Assembly (NCBI RefSeq): GCF_001865245.1
Contig: NZ_MKXB01000145.1
Span: 27,217 to 91,216, forward strand
DNA: 64,000 bases
From: Streptomyces sp. CC53
Lineage (GTDB): Bacteria > Actinomycetota > Actinomycetes > Streptomycetales > Streptomycetaceae
Direction: 5' to 3'
A program made the translations under genes and the position numbers. The notes beneath the pieces were generated by a model that searched no databases, was not told the DNA's origin, and saw nothing but the letters and a program-made list of their open reading frames with translations. This document shows positions 1 to 9,105 of the stretch, piece by piece; within the stretch, counting starts at the first letter, position 1, and every line of letters begins with the position of its first letter.

Positions 1-93
1 CCGGTCGGTGAGCGGGACCGGCTGCGGCGGCCCGGCGAGCGCGGTCGCGGCGAGCCACGTCGGCGGCGGGCCGAAGGGCGGCGGCACGGTCAT
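1..93 (-). CDS. N-terminal 31 residues of a protein cut by the window edge
   Basis: Only the start is visible: ATG at 93 opens a frame that runs off the window edge. The visible 31 residues are proline-rich (MTVPPPFGPPPTWLAATALA and so on) and match no family I recognise. The ATG overlaps the TGA of the upstream small gene by 4 bp (ATGA), so the two are probably co-transcribed and translationally coupled. Position downstream of a small protein and an XRE regulator is common for Streptomyces accessory pairs, but no function can be given. Confidence 0.6.
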   Translation of the reverse strand, partial: MTVPPPFGPPPTWLAATALAGPPQPVPLTDR

Positions 94-257
94 CGGACGG
101 CCACCTCCCGCACCCGCCGGCACGAGGGACAGGCACACGGCGGGAACGCGGCGCCGACGGGCGGCAGCTCCTCGTCCCCGGGGATCTCGCGCTTCTCGCG
201 GATCACCTGGGTGGTGCCGTCGCGGTGCACGGCATACACCTTGATCGTCATCGACAT
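90..257 (-). CDS. Small conserved-type hypothetical protein, 55 aa
   Basis: The protein begins MSMTIKVYAVHRDGTTQ and ends with a CACPSCRR cysteine cluster that could bind a metal (inference). The start at 257 is chosen over the longer upstream frame because an AGGAG box lies six bases before it; an in-frame second ATG is at 251. It sits between an XRE regulator (upstream, same strand) and an unknown gene whose start it overlaps. The opening resembles the small segment at 38630-38794 in this window, which is also next to an XRE gene. Function unknown. Confidence 0.65.
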   Translation of the reverse strand: MSMTIKVYAVHRDGTTQVIREKREIPGDEELPPVGAAFPPCACPSCRRVREVAVR

Positions 258-409
258 GACAGCTCCTGCGTGGGTCACTCGCCACACGCCCCGGTCCGGG
301 GTAGTGGCCTCCATGCCGCTGAAGCTATGACTCCGCACGGCTCCGCAACAGACACGTTCCGTAGCCTTCGGCGGGCGCCATGCGTCCAAGGAGCTACGGA
401 ACGTGCCCC

Positions 410-1657
410 CTATGCCACGCCGAAGAAGGCCGCCAGCTCACGCTGCTGCCGCGTCAGGCTCCGCCCGGACGACCGCAGCGCCTCCTGGAACACGCTGCCG
501 GCCAACTGCTGGTGCCGGAGCCACTCGGGGGCCTCGTCGTGGATCTGCGCCAGCACGTCGGTGGCCTGTCTCCCCTGCCCCAGCATCGCGTGGGCCTGGG
601 CCACGTCCAGCCGGTGCCGGTGCCAGGTGTTGGACGTCATCGTGACGGTCGACGCGGCGAGCCGGGTCGACAGGCCGAGGACGCGGTCGGGCCTCCGGCC
701 AACGACGTGGTTCTCGACTGCCTGGAGTGCGACGGTGGACCAGTTGAACTTGCCCCACCCGTAGGGGTGCGCGGCCGTGCCGGCGCCGAGGGCCGAGCCC
801 GCGGTACGCGCCAGGCGCAGCATCTCCCGCGCTGCGTCCGGACGGTTGTTCCGCGCGGCCGCGGACGATCCGCGGACGAGCAACCGCCCCCAGACCCCCA
901 GCTCCACACGGGTCGCGCGGGAGATGCGCGGCTCGATGTCGTCGGCGGTGGCGACGGCCAACTGTTCGGTCTCGTCCAGACGCCCCTGCCGGATCAGCGT
1001 CCAGCCCTGCAAGTACACCGCTGACGCCGCCGCGGCGCGGTCGGCCGCGGTGACCGCGTCCGTCACCGCGTCGCGCAGGGCGATGTGGGCGAGGTCGTAG
1101 GCCCGTACCTGCGTGAGGTACCGCCCGGCCATCTGCAGGACGTCCGCCCTGATCCGCAGGGCTTCCGCGCGCTGGGGCCCGCCGTCGAAGTGGTCGACGG
1201 CGGTGCGCGCCGAGCGCACCAGGGCCGGCAGCAGCCCGGCCAGCGCCGCGTAGTCGTCGCCGTAGTACGACGAGGCGAGGGCGGCAGCGGTACGCCGCAG
1301 GCCGCGCAGGTCGGGCTCCGGCTCGACGGTGTTACCGGACACGAACCGCCCGCTCAGGGACATCGGTGGGGCAATGGCCTGGCGGAGCGGCATCAGATCG
1401 AGTTTGTCGCGGTCGTCGCGCCGCGTGGCGTGGGGACCGGAGGGGTCGAAGAGCGCGGACGTCCGCACACCGAGCGCTCGCGCGAGTGCGTGGTAGGTCT
1501 CCAGCCGTGCAGATCCGCCACGCTCGACCTTCTTCACGACGCCGAGGCTGAGCCCAGCGCGCTCGGCCAGCCCTTCCTGCGTCAGGCCCCTGCTGAGCCG
1601 GATGTCCCGGAGTCGGCCTCCGGAGAGGGGCGGTGATGTCTCAGTGCGGCCGGGCAT
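410..1657 (-). CDS. XRE-family helix-turn-helix regulator, 415 aa
   Basis: The N-terminus holds a Cro/C1-type HTH at about residues 14-68 (IRLSRGLTQEGLAERAGLS, then VERGGSARLETYHALARALGV). The remaining roughly 330 residues are alpha-helical and alanine/leucine-rich with TPR-like character, the usual layout of Streptomyces regulators that sense a ligand or peptide through the C-terminus. ATG at 1657 is chosen because a GGAG box lies about seven bases upstream; the longer frame to 1789 has no ribosome site. About 150 bp separate its stop from the small gene at 257. DNA binding is inferred from family; the target is unknown. Confidence 0.85.
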   Translation of the reverse strand: MPGRTETSPPLSGGRLRDIRLSRGLTQEGLAERAGLSLGVVKKVERGGSARLETYHALARALGVRTSALFDPSGPHATRRDDRDKLDLMPLRQAIAPPMSLSGRFVSGNTVEPEPDLRGLRRTAAALASSYYGDDYAALAGLLPALVRSARTAVDHFDGGPQRAEALRIRADVLQMAGRYLTQVRAYDLAHIALRDAVTDAVTAADRAAAASAVYLQGWTLIRQGRLDETEQLAVATADDIEPRISRATRVELGVWGRLLVRGSSAAARNNRPDAAREMLRLARTAGSALGAGTAAHPYGWGKFNWSTVALQAVENHVVGRRPDRVLGLSTRLAASTVTMTSNTWHRHRLDVAQAHAMLGQGRQATDVLAQIHDEAPEWLRHQQLAGSVFQEALRSSGRSLTRQQRELAAFFGVA

Positions 1658-1807
1658 ATGAACTCCGTTCTGACCTAGACCCTCGAAACGGTACTCCCCT
1701 GCCCCGAAAGGAAGATGGCGAGAACACCACCGCCCGCCTTCCCACCACGTGGGGGTGATCAGGCCCCGCCCCTCCGCCTCGGGGAGCACCGCTCCCCCGT
1801 CGAGGCA

Positions 1808-2091
1808 CTAGACCGGCACGCCGATCTCCACCGCCAGCCGCCGGGCGTCCTCACGCACCACCGGAGGCGCCGTCTTCACCAGGTGCGGGAGGGCCGCCCT
1901 GGCGTGCAGGTTGTACTGCATCGTCTCGGGCGACTCCCGCCACGCCTTCTCCAGGAGCGCCACCTGTGCGACGGCCTCGCCCTTCATCCCGTGGGCCCGG
2001 GCCAGGCCGTTGTGCAGGGTCAGCGCGTACGCGTCCACCACACCCGCCCGAAGATCAGCCACGGGTGGCCGTACACGGAAGGCGAGATGGC
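1808..2091 (-). pseudogene. Frameshifted C-terminal remnant of a TPR-type regulator
   Basis: Two adjacent minus-strand frames carry one protein-like segment. The upstream frame reads SPSVYGHPWLIFG and then hits a stop at 2020-2022. The downstream frame picks up at VDAYALTLHNGLARAHG and runs to a stop at 1808, giving a helical tail (LEKAWRESPETMQYNLHARA). The two join near 2045-2050 with a one-base shift. No N-terminal HTH part is visible upstream before the metG start region, so this is a truncated and frameshifted remnant, probably of a helix-turn-helix regulator with a TPR-like C-terminus. Family assignment is inference. Confidence 0.6.
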
Positions 2092-2368
2092 GCCGGAACA
2101 CCGCCTCCTCCGGCCGCGGACCGCGCGCATCGTCCCGCACCCCCCTGCAAGGGACCGGGGTCGCCGCTCGACGACGGTGTGCCCGGACGCGGCCGGGGAC
2201 GGGCCGGGCAACGGCGGCCGGGACCCGCTCGTGCAGCCGGTGCCGCCGTCCGCGGCAGCGGGTCCGCGACTGCAGGGCCGCCGCCGGGGCCGTCCGGGTC
2301 CCGGGACCCGTTCTCACCCCCCGAAACGCGGCAGAGACGGCCCCCGCCCGCCGGATAGGATTTCGCCC

Positions 2369-3979
2369 ATGGCGGCCACTGGATCCGAGAAGCAGGGGAA
2401 AACGACGTACTACGTCTCCACCCCCATCTACTACGTCAACGACGCTCCTCACCTGGGCCACGCCTACACGACCGTCGCAGGCGACGTGCTCACGCGCTGG
2501 CACCGTCAGCGCGGCGAGAAGGTGTGGTACCTCACCGGCACGGACGAGCACGGTCAGAAGATCATGCGCACGGCCGACGCGAACGGGGTCTCCCCGCAGG
2601 AGTGGTGCGACAAGCTCGTGGAGGAGGCGTGGAAGCCCCTCTGGGAGCACCTGGAGATCGGACACGACGACTTCATCCGCACCACCCAGAAGCGGCACAC
2701 GGACCGCGTCCAGGAGTTCGTGCAGGACCTGTACGACAAGGGCGAGATCTACAAGGGCGGCTACGAGGGCCCGTACTGCGTGGGCTGTGAGGAGTACAAG
2801 CTCCCCGGCGACCTGATCGAGGACGAGCAGGGCACGAAGCTCTGCCCGGTCCACAAGAAGCCGGTGGAGATCCTCAAGGAGGAGAACTACTTCTTCAAGC
2901 TCTCCGCGTACGGCCCGAAGCTGCTGGAGTTCTACGAGGCGAACCCGGGCTTCATCCAGCCCGAGTCGGCCCGCAACGAGGTCGTGAACTTCGTCAAGCA
3001 GGGCCTGGAGGACCTCTCCATCTCGCGCTCCACCTTCGACTGGGGCATCCCGATCCCCTGGGACGAGAAGCACGTCATCTACGTGTGGGTGGACGCCCTG
3101 CTGAACTACGCGACGGCCGTCGGCTACGGCGCCGACCAGGCGAAGTTCGACGCGACGTTCCCCGCGGACGTGCACCTGATCGGCAAGGACATCCTCCGCT
3201 TCCACGCGGTGATCTGGCCGGCCATGCTGATGGCGCAGGGCCTGCCCGTGCCGGGGAAGGTCGCCGCGAACGGCTGGCTGATGGTCGGCGGCGAGAAGAT
3301 GTCGAAGTCGAACCTGACCGGCATCAAGCCGCAGGACCTGACCTCGCACTTCGGCGTGGACGCCTACCGCTGGTACTTCCTGCGGGCCATCGCGTTCGGC
3401 CAGGACGGCTCGTTCTCGTGGGAGGACTTCACCGCCCGCTACACCTCGGAGCTGGCCAACGACTACGGCAACCTCGCCTCACGCGTCGCGGCGATGGTCG
3501 GCAAGTACTTCGGCGGCGCCCTGCCGGAGGCCACCGCCGGCGGCGAGGCCGAGCAGGCGATCAAGGACGGCCTGGCCACGGCGGTCGCCGAGGCCGACCG
3601 GAAGATCGGCGAGGAGCTGGACTTCCAGGGCGGCATCCTCGCCGTCTTCGACTTCGTGAAGCAGGTCAACGGCTACATCACGGAGCAGGAGCCGTGGAAG
3701 GTCGCCAAGGACGAGTCGCCCGAGGGGCGCGCCCGCCTGGCGACGATCCTCTACACGGCGGCGGAGTCCCTGCGCGCGGTGGCGGTCCTGCTGAACCCGG
3801 TCATGCCGGACACCTCGCAGAAGCTGTGGGACTCCCTGGGCGCGGAGGCGTCGCTGGGCGCCCTCGCGGACCAGAAGGTGCAGGAGGCCGCCGACTGGGG
3901 CCGCCTCCCGGCCGGTGCGACGGTCACGAAGGGCGCGGTGCTGTTCCCGCGCCTGGAGGAGCCGAAGAAGGACCAGTAG
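2369..3979 (+). CDS. metG: Methionyl-tRNA synthetase, 536 aa
   Basis: Class I aminoacyl-tRNA synthetase that charges tRNA-Met (initiator and elongator) with methionine in the cytoplasm. The HIGH signature is HLGH at about residues 28-31, followed by LTGTDEHGQK. A cysteine-containing insert (CVGCEEYKL, then LCPVHKKP) lies at the connective-peptide position. The KMSKS loop is at about 309-313. There is no C-terminal tRNA-binding (EMAP-like) domain, which fits the short 530-residue form. ATG at 2369 follows a GGATAGGA ribosome site; the upstream in-frame extension is low-complexity and rejected. It is a single gene transcribed toward the convergent MFS gene. Confidence 0.97.
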   Translation: MAATGSEKQGKTTYYVSTPIYYVNDAPHLGHAYTTVAGDVLTRWHRQRGEKVWYLTGTDEHGQKIMRTADANGVSPQEWCDKLVEEAWKPLWEHLEIGHDDFIRTTQKRHTDRVQEFVQDLYDKGEIYKGGYEGPYCVGCEEYKLPGDLIEDEQGTKLCPVHKKPVEILKEENYFFKLSAYGPKLLEFYEANPGFIQPESARNEVVNFVKQGLEDLSISRSTFDWGIPIPWDEKHVIYVWVDALLNYATAVGYGADQAKFDATFPADVHLIGKDILRFHAVIWPAMLMAQGLPVPGKVAANGWLMVGGEKMSKSNLTGIKPQDLTSHFGVDAYRWYFLRAIAFGQDGSFSWEDFTARYTSELANDYGNLASRVAAMVGKYFGGALPEATAGGEAEQAIKDGLATAVAEADRKIGEELDFQGGILAVFDFVKQVNGYITEQEPWKVAKDESPEGRARLATILYTAAESLRAVAVLLNPVMPDTSQKLWDSLGAEASLGALADQKVQEAADWGRLPAGATVTKGAVLFPRLEEPKKDQ

Positions 3980-4111
3980 GAACGGCCCGGCGGGCCCCCG
4001 ATCACCGGCGGGCCCGCCCACCGGCAGCTCGTGGGGCCCCTCCGGCGCGCAGGGCAGCACGCGGGAGGGGTCTTCCCGTGTCCGGGGGCCCGAGAGGAGG
4101 CGCGGCGCCGC

Positions 4112-5542
4112 TTACCGCGGACCGGGTCCACCGGCCGGTGCCGCCGGTTCCGCGCAGGCCGCGGCCGAGGCCGTGCGGGAGGGTTCCGGCACCGCGGGCG
4201 CGGAAGGCGCGGCCACCGCAGATTCCCCGGCAGGCCCCTCCGGGCCCCCCGGCAGGCGGGCCGCGCCCGTTGCGGCGGCAGCCGCCTCCCGCACCCCGCC
4301 GGCCCCCGGCACGGCGGCAGCCGCATCCGGCTCCTCCGGTTCCGCCCGGTAGGTGCGGGCCACCCACGCCCCGCCCGCGGCGAAGAGCACCATGACCGCA
4401 GTGAGGCTCCAGAAGCCGGCGGCCGGCGACACGGTCGCCGACCTGCCGATCACCGGCATCAGCGCCGCCGTCCCCAGGCCGATGGCGAGCAGCCGCAGCG
4501 AGGCCATCTTGGCCTTGTCACCGTCCGACGCCCGCTGCTGGAGCGTGGTCAGCAGCCATGTCAGGCTGTTGAGGTTGGCGAACCCCGCCAGGAAGAAGGC
4601 GAGGAAGTGCACGGCCGCCGTGTCCGACGCGGCCAGGAGCACCGCGGCTGCCGCCTGGCCCAGCAGCCACAGCGGCAGCAGCCGCTGGGCCACGAGCCGA
4701 CGGGTGAAGAACGAGGCGCTGATCATGCCGACGGCGAAGGTGGCCTCCAGCGCGGCGATGTACCCGCCCCGGCCGCCGTACCGGCTGTCCACCAGCGGCA
4801 CGACCAGGGCGCTCAGCGCGTGCGCGAAGACGAAGTCACCCGCGCACAGCAGGATCATCAGGAACACCGACCGGTACCGGCGGTACCGGCCCAGCATGCG
4901 GCGCCACTCGCCGACCGTGCCCGCCACCGCCGTGCCCAGCAGGCGGGCGGACAGCGGCGGGTTGTCCTCGTTCGCGGTGAGCCGGACCCGGGCGACCGCG
5001 CCGGCGCAGGCCACCGACATGACGACGTCCACCAGCAGTGCGTGTTCGGCCGTGCCCCACGTGAGGATCAGCCCCAGCAGCGCCATCCCGGTGAGGGCAC
5101 CGGCCTGGAAGGCCACGCCGATCATGCTGTTGAACCGGGCGATGTGGGCCTCGTCCACGTGGTGGGCGGTGAGTTTGAACAGCGCCGACCGTTCCACGTT
5201 GTCGAAGACCGCGAGGAGGACGGCGACCGCCACCATCGCGGGGACGGCGCTCGTCCCGGGCAGCGTCGCGAGCACCACGATGAGCAGCACGGCGGCGGCG
5301 CGGCCGAGGCCGCACAGGGCGTACACCCACCGGGAGCTGACCGCGTCCACCAGCGGCCCGCACAGCGGCAGCACGCAGAACGCGGCCAGTCCCTGGAGGG
5401 TGAGGATGAGGGCGAACGCGCCGGGGCTCCCCGTGCGGTCGTACAGCAGCTGGCCCATGGCCAGGGTGTGGATGCCGACGCCGACGCTGGACAGGGAGAT
5501 CGCCCCCAGCATGGTGCGGGCCACCGGGTCGCGGCGGAGCAT
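4112..5542 (-). CDS. MFS transporter, probable product exporter, 476 aa
   Basis: Integral membrane protein with about twelve hydrophobic segments over residues 10-405, typical of the DHA/EmrB-like efflux branch of the major facilitator superfamily. Residues from about 410 form a low-complexity Ala/Pro/Gly tail that looks non-essential. The ATG at 5542 shares one base with the stop of the upstream adenylating-enzyme gene (TGATG), so it is the last gene of the biosynthetic operon. That position suggests export of, or self-resistance to, the operon's product (inference). Substrate cannot be read from sequence. Confidence 0.88.
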   Translation of the reverse strand: MLRRDPVARTMLGAISLSSVGVGIHTLAMGQLLYDRTGSPGAFALILTLQGLAAFCVLPLCGPLVDAVSSRWVYALCGLGRAAAVLLIVVLATLPGTSAVPAMVAVAVLLAVFDNVERSALFKLTAHHVDEAHIARFNSMIGVAFQAGALTGMALLGLILTWGTAEHALLVDVVMSVACAGAVARVRLTANEDNPPLSARLLGTAVAGTVGEWRRMLGRYRRYRSVFLMILLCAGDFVFAHALSALVVPLVDSRYGGRGGYIAALEATFAVGMISASFFTRRLVAQRLLPLWLLGQAAAAVLLAASDTAAVHFLAFFLAGFANLNSLTWLLTTLQQRASDGDKAKMASLRLLAIGLGTAALMPVIGRSATVSPAAGFWSLTAVMVLFAAGGAWVARTYRAEPEEPDAAAAVPGAGGVREAAAAATGAARLPGGPEGPAGESAVAAPSAPAVPEPSRTASAAACAEPAAPAGGPGPR

Positions 5543-7497
5543 CAGCAGGCCACCTCCAGCCTGCGGTCGATGACCGTCTTCACCTTGCCGCTGACCGCGT
5601 TGCGCGCCAGGCGGCCCTCGGAGTGGCACTCGACCCGCAGCTCGTACACGTCCAGTGCGGCGTCGAAGTCCTGGAGTGCGCCCAGGACGGGGAACTCCGC
5701 CACGAGCAGCTCCCGCACCTCGGCGGCGTCCAGCGGCACCGGCGACTCGGTGCGGACGGTGAGGATCTCCTTGCTGCCCTCGCTGGACACCTCGATCTGC
5801 AGCTGGGAGACCCGCCGGCCCTCCAGCACGGCCAGGACGTCGCCGTAGAGCACCGTCTCGCCCTTGAAGCGGATCAGCCCGTCGGAACGGCCCAGGTACT
5901 CCAGGACCCGCCCCGCCACTCCGCACGGGCAGGCGTGGTCGAAGATCCGCCCCGTGTCGCCGATCCGGTAGCGGACCAGCGGCCCCTCGAACTTCTGCAC
6001 CGTGGTGACCAGCACCTCCCCCACGGCGCCGTCCGGCAGCGGGGCGCCGTCCTCGTCGACGATCTCCAGGAGGTTGTAGTCGTCGTTGAGGTGGTGCAGC
6101 GTCCCGCCCAGGTGGGCGCACTGGTAGCCGAGCTGGGCACCGTCGTTCGCGGCGAGGATGCTGGACACCACCCGGGCGCCGAGTGCGTCGCGCAGCCAGT
6201 CCCGGTCGGTCCGCGTCATCGGGGTGCCGCCGTAGAGGACCTTCTCGATCCGCAGCCCGGGGCAGCGCTCCTTGGCGTCCCTCAGCAGCGGCAGGATCAG
6301 CGCCGGCATCCCGAGGACCACGTTCGCGCCGAACCGGCCGGTCAGCATCAGCACGTCGTCCACGGTCGCGAACTGCCCGGTCGAGTACGCCTCCACGGGC
6401 ATCCGGGACAGTTCGCTGAACGTCGTGGTGAGGCCGCCGTACATGCCGCCGCCGAACAGCGTGTTGATCACCCGGTCGCCGGGCTCCAGGCCCATCCCGT
6501 ACAGGACGGGGACCGCCTCGCGGACCATGTTGTCCCAGTCGGCCCGGGAGTACACGATGTAGCGCGGGTCGCCGCTGGTCGCGCCGGAGCGCAGCACCTC
6601 GCCCGTGGCCGGGCCGCCGCTGCACAGCCCGCGCCCGGCGGGCGGCGAGTGCGCCTCCAGATCGGCCTTCTCCAGGACGGGCAGGGCGGCGAGGCCGCGC
6701 ACGCCGTCCACCTCGGGCAGGTCCGCGTAGTACGGGTGGCGCCGGGCGCGGGCGGTGAGCAACCGCAGCCGCGCCGCCATCCGCGCGTCCCGCCCGGCGT
6801 CCGAGGCGCGGGCCCGGGCCAGGGTGACACCGGGCAGGTGACGGCGGGTCAGCAGCCGGTGCACCCAGGGCGCCTGGCAGTCCAGGGCGAGTGAGGCGCC
6901 CTCCGGCAGGGCGGGGACGTCCACGGCGACACCGGCGACGGGGGTGCCGGGCGCCGCCACGCGACCCGCGGGCAGCGGAGTGCCCGCGGCGCGCAGTGCG
7001 TCCATGACGGCGGTCCACAGGGCGGGCCGCGCCGAGCGCACGACGACCTCGTTGCCCAGCGCCCAGGCGAGCAGCAGCCCGCGCAGCACCGCCTCGGCGG
7101 CTCCGGCGGCGGCACCGGGGGCGGGCCCGTCGGGTGCGGCCGCGGGATCCGCGCCCCGGCCGGGTCCGGCGCCGGACCCGGCGGCTGCCGCCGCGTGGGC
7201 TCCGGTGCCCGCGCCCGGGGCTTCGCCCTCCCCCTCCCGGTCGTCGAGCACGACGGTGCCCACGGGCCCCGTCTCCATGACGTCGTCGCTGTCGGTCAGC
7301 GGCTGCCACGGGTACTGGCCGACGCCGTCGAGGAGCCGGTCCAGGCCCAGCAGGAGCTGCTCGCCGTCGAAGCGGCTCGGCGGCTCGGCGACACCCGCCC
7401 GGCGCAGGGCGTCGGCCAGCTCGGGGAGCGCGCCCCCGGTGAGGGACCGCTCGACGTGTTCGACGGCCAGCAGCAGGTCGGTGGGGTAGTGCCTCAT
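5542..7497 (-). CDS. LuxE/PaaK-like adenylating enzyme with LuxC-like N-terminal extension, 651 aa
   Basis: Residues from about 240 to the end are an acyl- or aryl-activating enzyme of the phenylacetate-CoA ligase / LuxE / CapK group: a Ser/Thr/Gly-rich ATP loop (RSGATSGDPRYIVYS), YGGTPMT, RYRIGDTGRIF and a C-terminal RFKGETVLYGD lobe. The first roughly 230 residues are unusual. They include LRGLLLAWALGNEVVVRSAR, which resembles the nucleotide-binding part of LuxC-type acyl reductases, but I see no clear catalytic cysteine. They also hold a low-complexity Gly/Ala stretch at about 85-135. The ATG overlaps the upstream stop (ATGA). Likely role: activate a carboxylic acid for the pathway. Acyl-acceptor and any reductase activity are unknown. 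Confidence 0.8.
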   Translation of the reverse strand: MRHYPTDLLLAVEHVERSLTGGALPELADALRRAGVAEPPSRFDGEQLLLGLDRLLDGVGQYPWQPLTDSDDVMETGPVGTVVLDDREGEGEAPGAGTGAHAAAAAGSGAGPGRGADPAAAPDGPAPGAAAGAAEAVLRGLLLAWALGNEVVVRSARPALWTAVMDALRAAGTPLPAGRVAAPGTPVAGVAVDVPALPEGASLALDCQAPWVHRLLTRRHLPGVTLARARASDAGRDARMAARLRLLTARARRHPYYADLPEVDGVRGLAALPVLEKADLEAHSPPAGRGLCSGGPATGEVLRSGATSGDPRYIVYSRADWDNMVREAVPVLYGMGLEPGDRVINTLFGGGMYGGLTTTFSELSRMPVEAYSTGQFATVDDVLMLTGRFGANVVLGMPALILPLLRDAKERCPGLRIEKVLYGGTPMTRTDRDWLRDALGARVVSSILAANDGAQLGYQCAHLGGTLHHLNDDYNLLEIVDEDGAPLPDGAVGEVLVTTVQKFEGPLVRYRIGDTGRIFDHACPCGVAGRVLEYLGRSDGLIRFKGETVLYGDVLAVLEGRRVSQLQIEVSSEGSKEILTVRTESPVPLDAAEVRELLVAEFPVLGALQDFDAALDVYELRVECHSEGRLARNAVSGKVKTVIDRRLEVAC

Positions 7498-8078
7498 GGG
7501 TGTATGTCCTCGGAGTCCTCGGGAAGGGGTGGATCGGGCGGCCAGGGGCCGGGCGCGCCGCTGAGCAGGTCGGCCGTGAACGCGCGCAGGACCGCCTCCG
7601 ACCGCCGGTGCACCATGTGGACGGGTCTGCGGCCCGGCCGCGGGCCGCGGACGAGGGCGGCCTGCCGCCGCAGCACGTACGGGGCGTCCGCCGCGGCGTG
7701 GAAGGCGGCGGGGTCGCGGGCGGCGAGCGCGGCCCACTCCCGCTGCCCCCGGCCGAGGGCGGCGCGCCCCAGCTCCAGCAGGTCCGCGTCGCACGGTCCG
7801 CTGCTCAGCCGCACCAGTCCGATGCCGTCGGCGTCCGTGGTGAGCGCCGCGCACGCCGGCCCGTCGGGCGCGCCGCGCTCCCGCAGCGCCGCCAGCACGG
7901 TCTCCACCGCCCAGTCCTGTTCGGCGCCGCGGCGGGGCAGCAGGAGCGCCGCCGGGTAGACGCAGGAGGTGTCCGGAGGGGAGGCGGCTCGGCCGTGCAC
8001 CCGCCAGATCGCGCACACCCGGTGGGAGCCGCCTGCGCTCACCGTGCTGACGTGCAGCCCCGTGCTGATCGGAACCAT
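7494..8078 (-). CDS. Hypothetical protein in biosynthetic operon, 194 aa
   Basis: I do not recognise this protein. It starts MVPISTGLHVSTVSAGGSH, is Ala/Arg/Pro-rich and soluble-looking, has a conserved-style middle (LTTDADGIGLVRLSSGPCDADLLELG) and ends in a proline/acid-rich tail. It lies 10 bp after the reductase stop and overlaps the start of the adenylating enzyme by 4 bp (ATGA), so it is translated as part of the operon. It could be an accessory subunit of that enzyme, whose N-terminal reductase-like part seems incomplete; this is speculation based only on adjacency. Confidence 0.7.
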   Translation of the reverse strand: MVPISTGLHVSTVSAGGSHRVCAIWRVHGRAASPPDTSCVYPAALLLPRRGAEQDWAVETVLAALRERGAPDGPACAALTTDADGIGLVRLSSGPCDADLLELGRAALGRGQREWAALAARDPAAFHAAADAPYVLRRQAALVRGPRPGRRPVHMVHRRSEAVLRAFTADLLSGAPGPWPPDPPLPEDSEDIHP

Positions 8079-8088
8079 CGCGGTGCCG

Positions 8089-9105
8089 CTAGCCGTGCGG
8101 GTCGAGCCGCACGACGGCCTTGCCGGTGTTGGCGCCGCGCAGCATGCCGAGGAACGCGTCGACGGCGTGGTCGAAGCCCTCGGTCACGCTGAGCCGGTCC
8201 ACCACGCGCCCCGCCCGCAGGTGCGGCACCAGGAAGTCCTCCAGCTCCTGCTGCGCGTCCCCGTGGCGTGCGACGAGGAAGCCCTCCAGGCGGATGCTCT
8301 TCTCCACGAGGTCGAAGAGGTTGCGCGGGGCGGCGGGCGGGGTGGCCGCGTGGTACTGGGCGATGGCGCCGCACCAGGCGATCCGGCCGTGCTCCCGCAT
8401 CGAGGCGATCGCCGCCTCCAGGTGGTCGCCGCCGACGTTGTCGACGTACACGTCGATCCCGTCGGGGGCCGCCTGCCGCAGCTGGTGGGCGAGCGGGGCG
8501 GGGGCACTGCGGTCGAGGGCGGCGTCGAAGCCGAGCTCCTCGGTGAGCAGGCGCGCCTTGGCCGGGGAACCGGCGCTGCCGACGATCCGACCGGCGCCCA
8601 GCAGCCGGGCGAGCTGCCCCACGGCGGTGCCGACGCCGCCGGCAGCCGCCGACACGAACACGGTCTCGCCCGCGCGCAGCCGGGCGATCCGGGTGAGCGC
8701 CACGTAGGCGGTCAGTCCGGTGCCGCCGAGCAGTCCGAGGAACGACTCGGGGGCGATCCCCTCGTACGCGGGCAGCCGCCGGGCCTCCCCCGGGGTCAGG
8801 ACGGTGTGGGTGCGCCAGCCGTCGCGGTGGAAGACGAGGGAGCCGACGGGCAGTCCGGGGCTGAGGGAGTCCGTGACCCGCCCGACGGAGCGTCCTTCGA
8901 GCGGGGCGTGCAGGTCCCAGTCGCCGTCCATGCACTCCCGCATGTACGGGTCCACGGACAGCCACAGGTTCTCCACCAGGGCGGTGCCGGGGGTGAGCGG
9001 CGGCAGGGTGAGCTCCACCTCGGTGAAGTCGTCCGGCACGGGCATGCCGCGGGGGCGCCGGGCCTGCTGCACCACGCGGGCGGGGATCGCGGTGGGGGTG
9101 CTCAC
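8089..9105 (-). CDS. NADP-dependent MDR-family oxidoreductase, 338 aa
   Basis: Zinc-independent medium-chain dehydrogenase/reductase of the leukotriene B4 12-hydroxydehydrogenase / alkenal double-bond reductase type. Markers are LSVDPYMR near residue 50, GGTGLTAYVAL, the nucleotide-binding AAAGGVGTAVGQLA, and DVYVDNVGGDHLEAAI. Such enzymes usually reduce an activated C=C bond with NADPH. GTG at 9105 overlaps the ATP-grasp stop (GTGA), fixing the start; a longer upstream frame is a shadow. Fifth enzyme of the operon; its substrate is presumably an enone or enoyl intermediate (inference). Confidence 0.87.
   Translation of the reverse strand: MSTPTAIPARVVQQARRPRGMPVPDDFTEVELTLPPLTPGTALVENLWLSVDPYMRECMDGDWDLHAPLEGRSVGRVTDSLSPGLPVGSLVFHRDGWRTHTVLTPGEARRLPAYEGIAPESFLGLLGGTGLTAYVALTRIARLRAGETVFVSAAAGGVGTAVGQLARLLGAGRIVGSAGSPAKARLLTEELGFDAALDRSAPAPLAHQLRQAAPDGIDVYVDNVGGDHLEAAIASMREHGRIAWCGAIAQYHAATPPAAPRNLFDLVEKSIRLEGFLVARHGDAQQELEDFLVPHLRAGRVVDRLSVTEGFDHAVDAFLGMLRGANTGKAVVRLDPHG

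Noticed and set aside
1715-2368. N-terminal extension of metG by about 218 residues
   Set aside because: The extension is low-complexity. A ribosome site and the standard MetRS N-terminus begin at 2369.
4112-7309. A minus-strand open frame of over 1000 codons spanning the MFS and adenylating-enzyme genes
   Set aside because: Its upper part is an Arg/Gly/Ala-rich shadow of the adenylating enzyme in another frame. Only the end from 5542 is a real protein.
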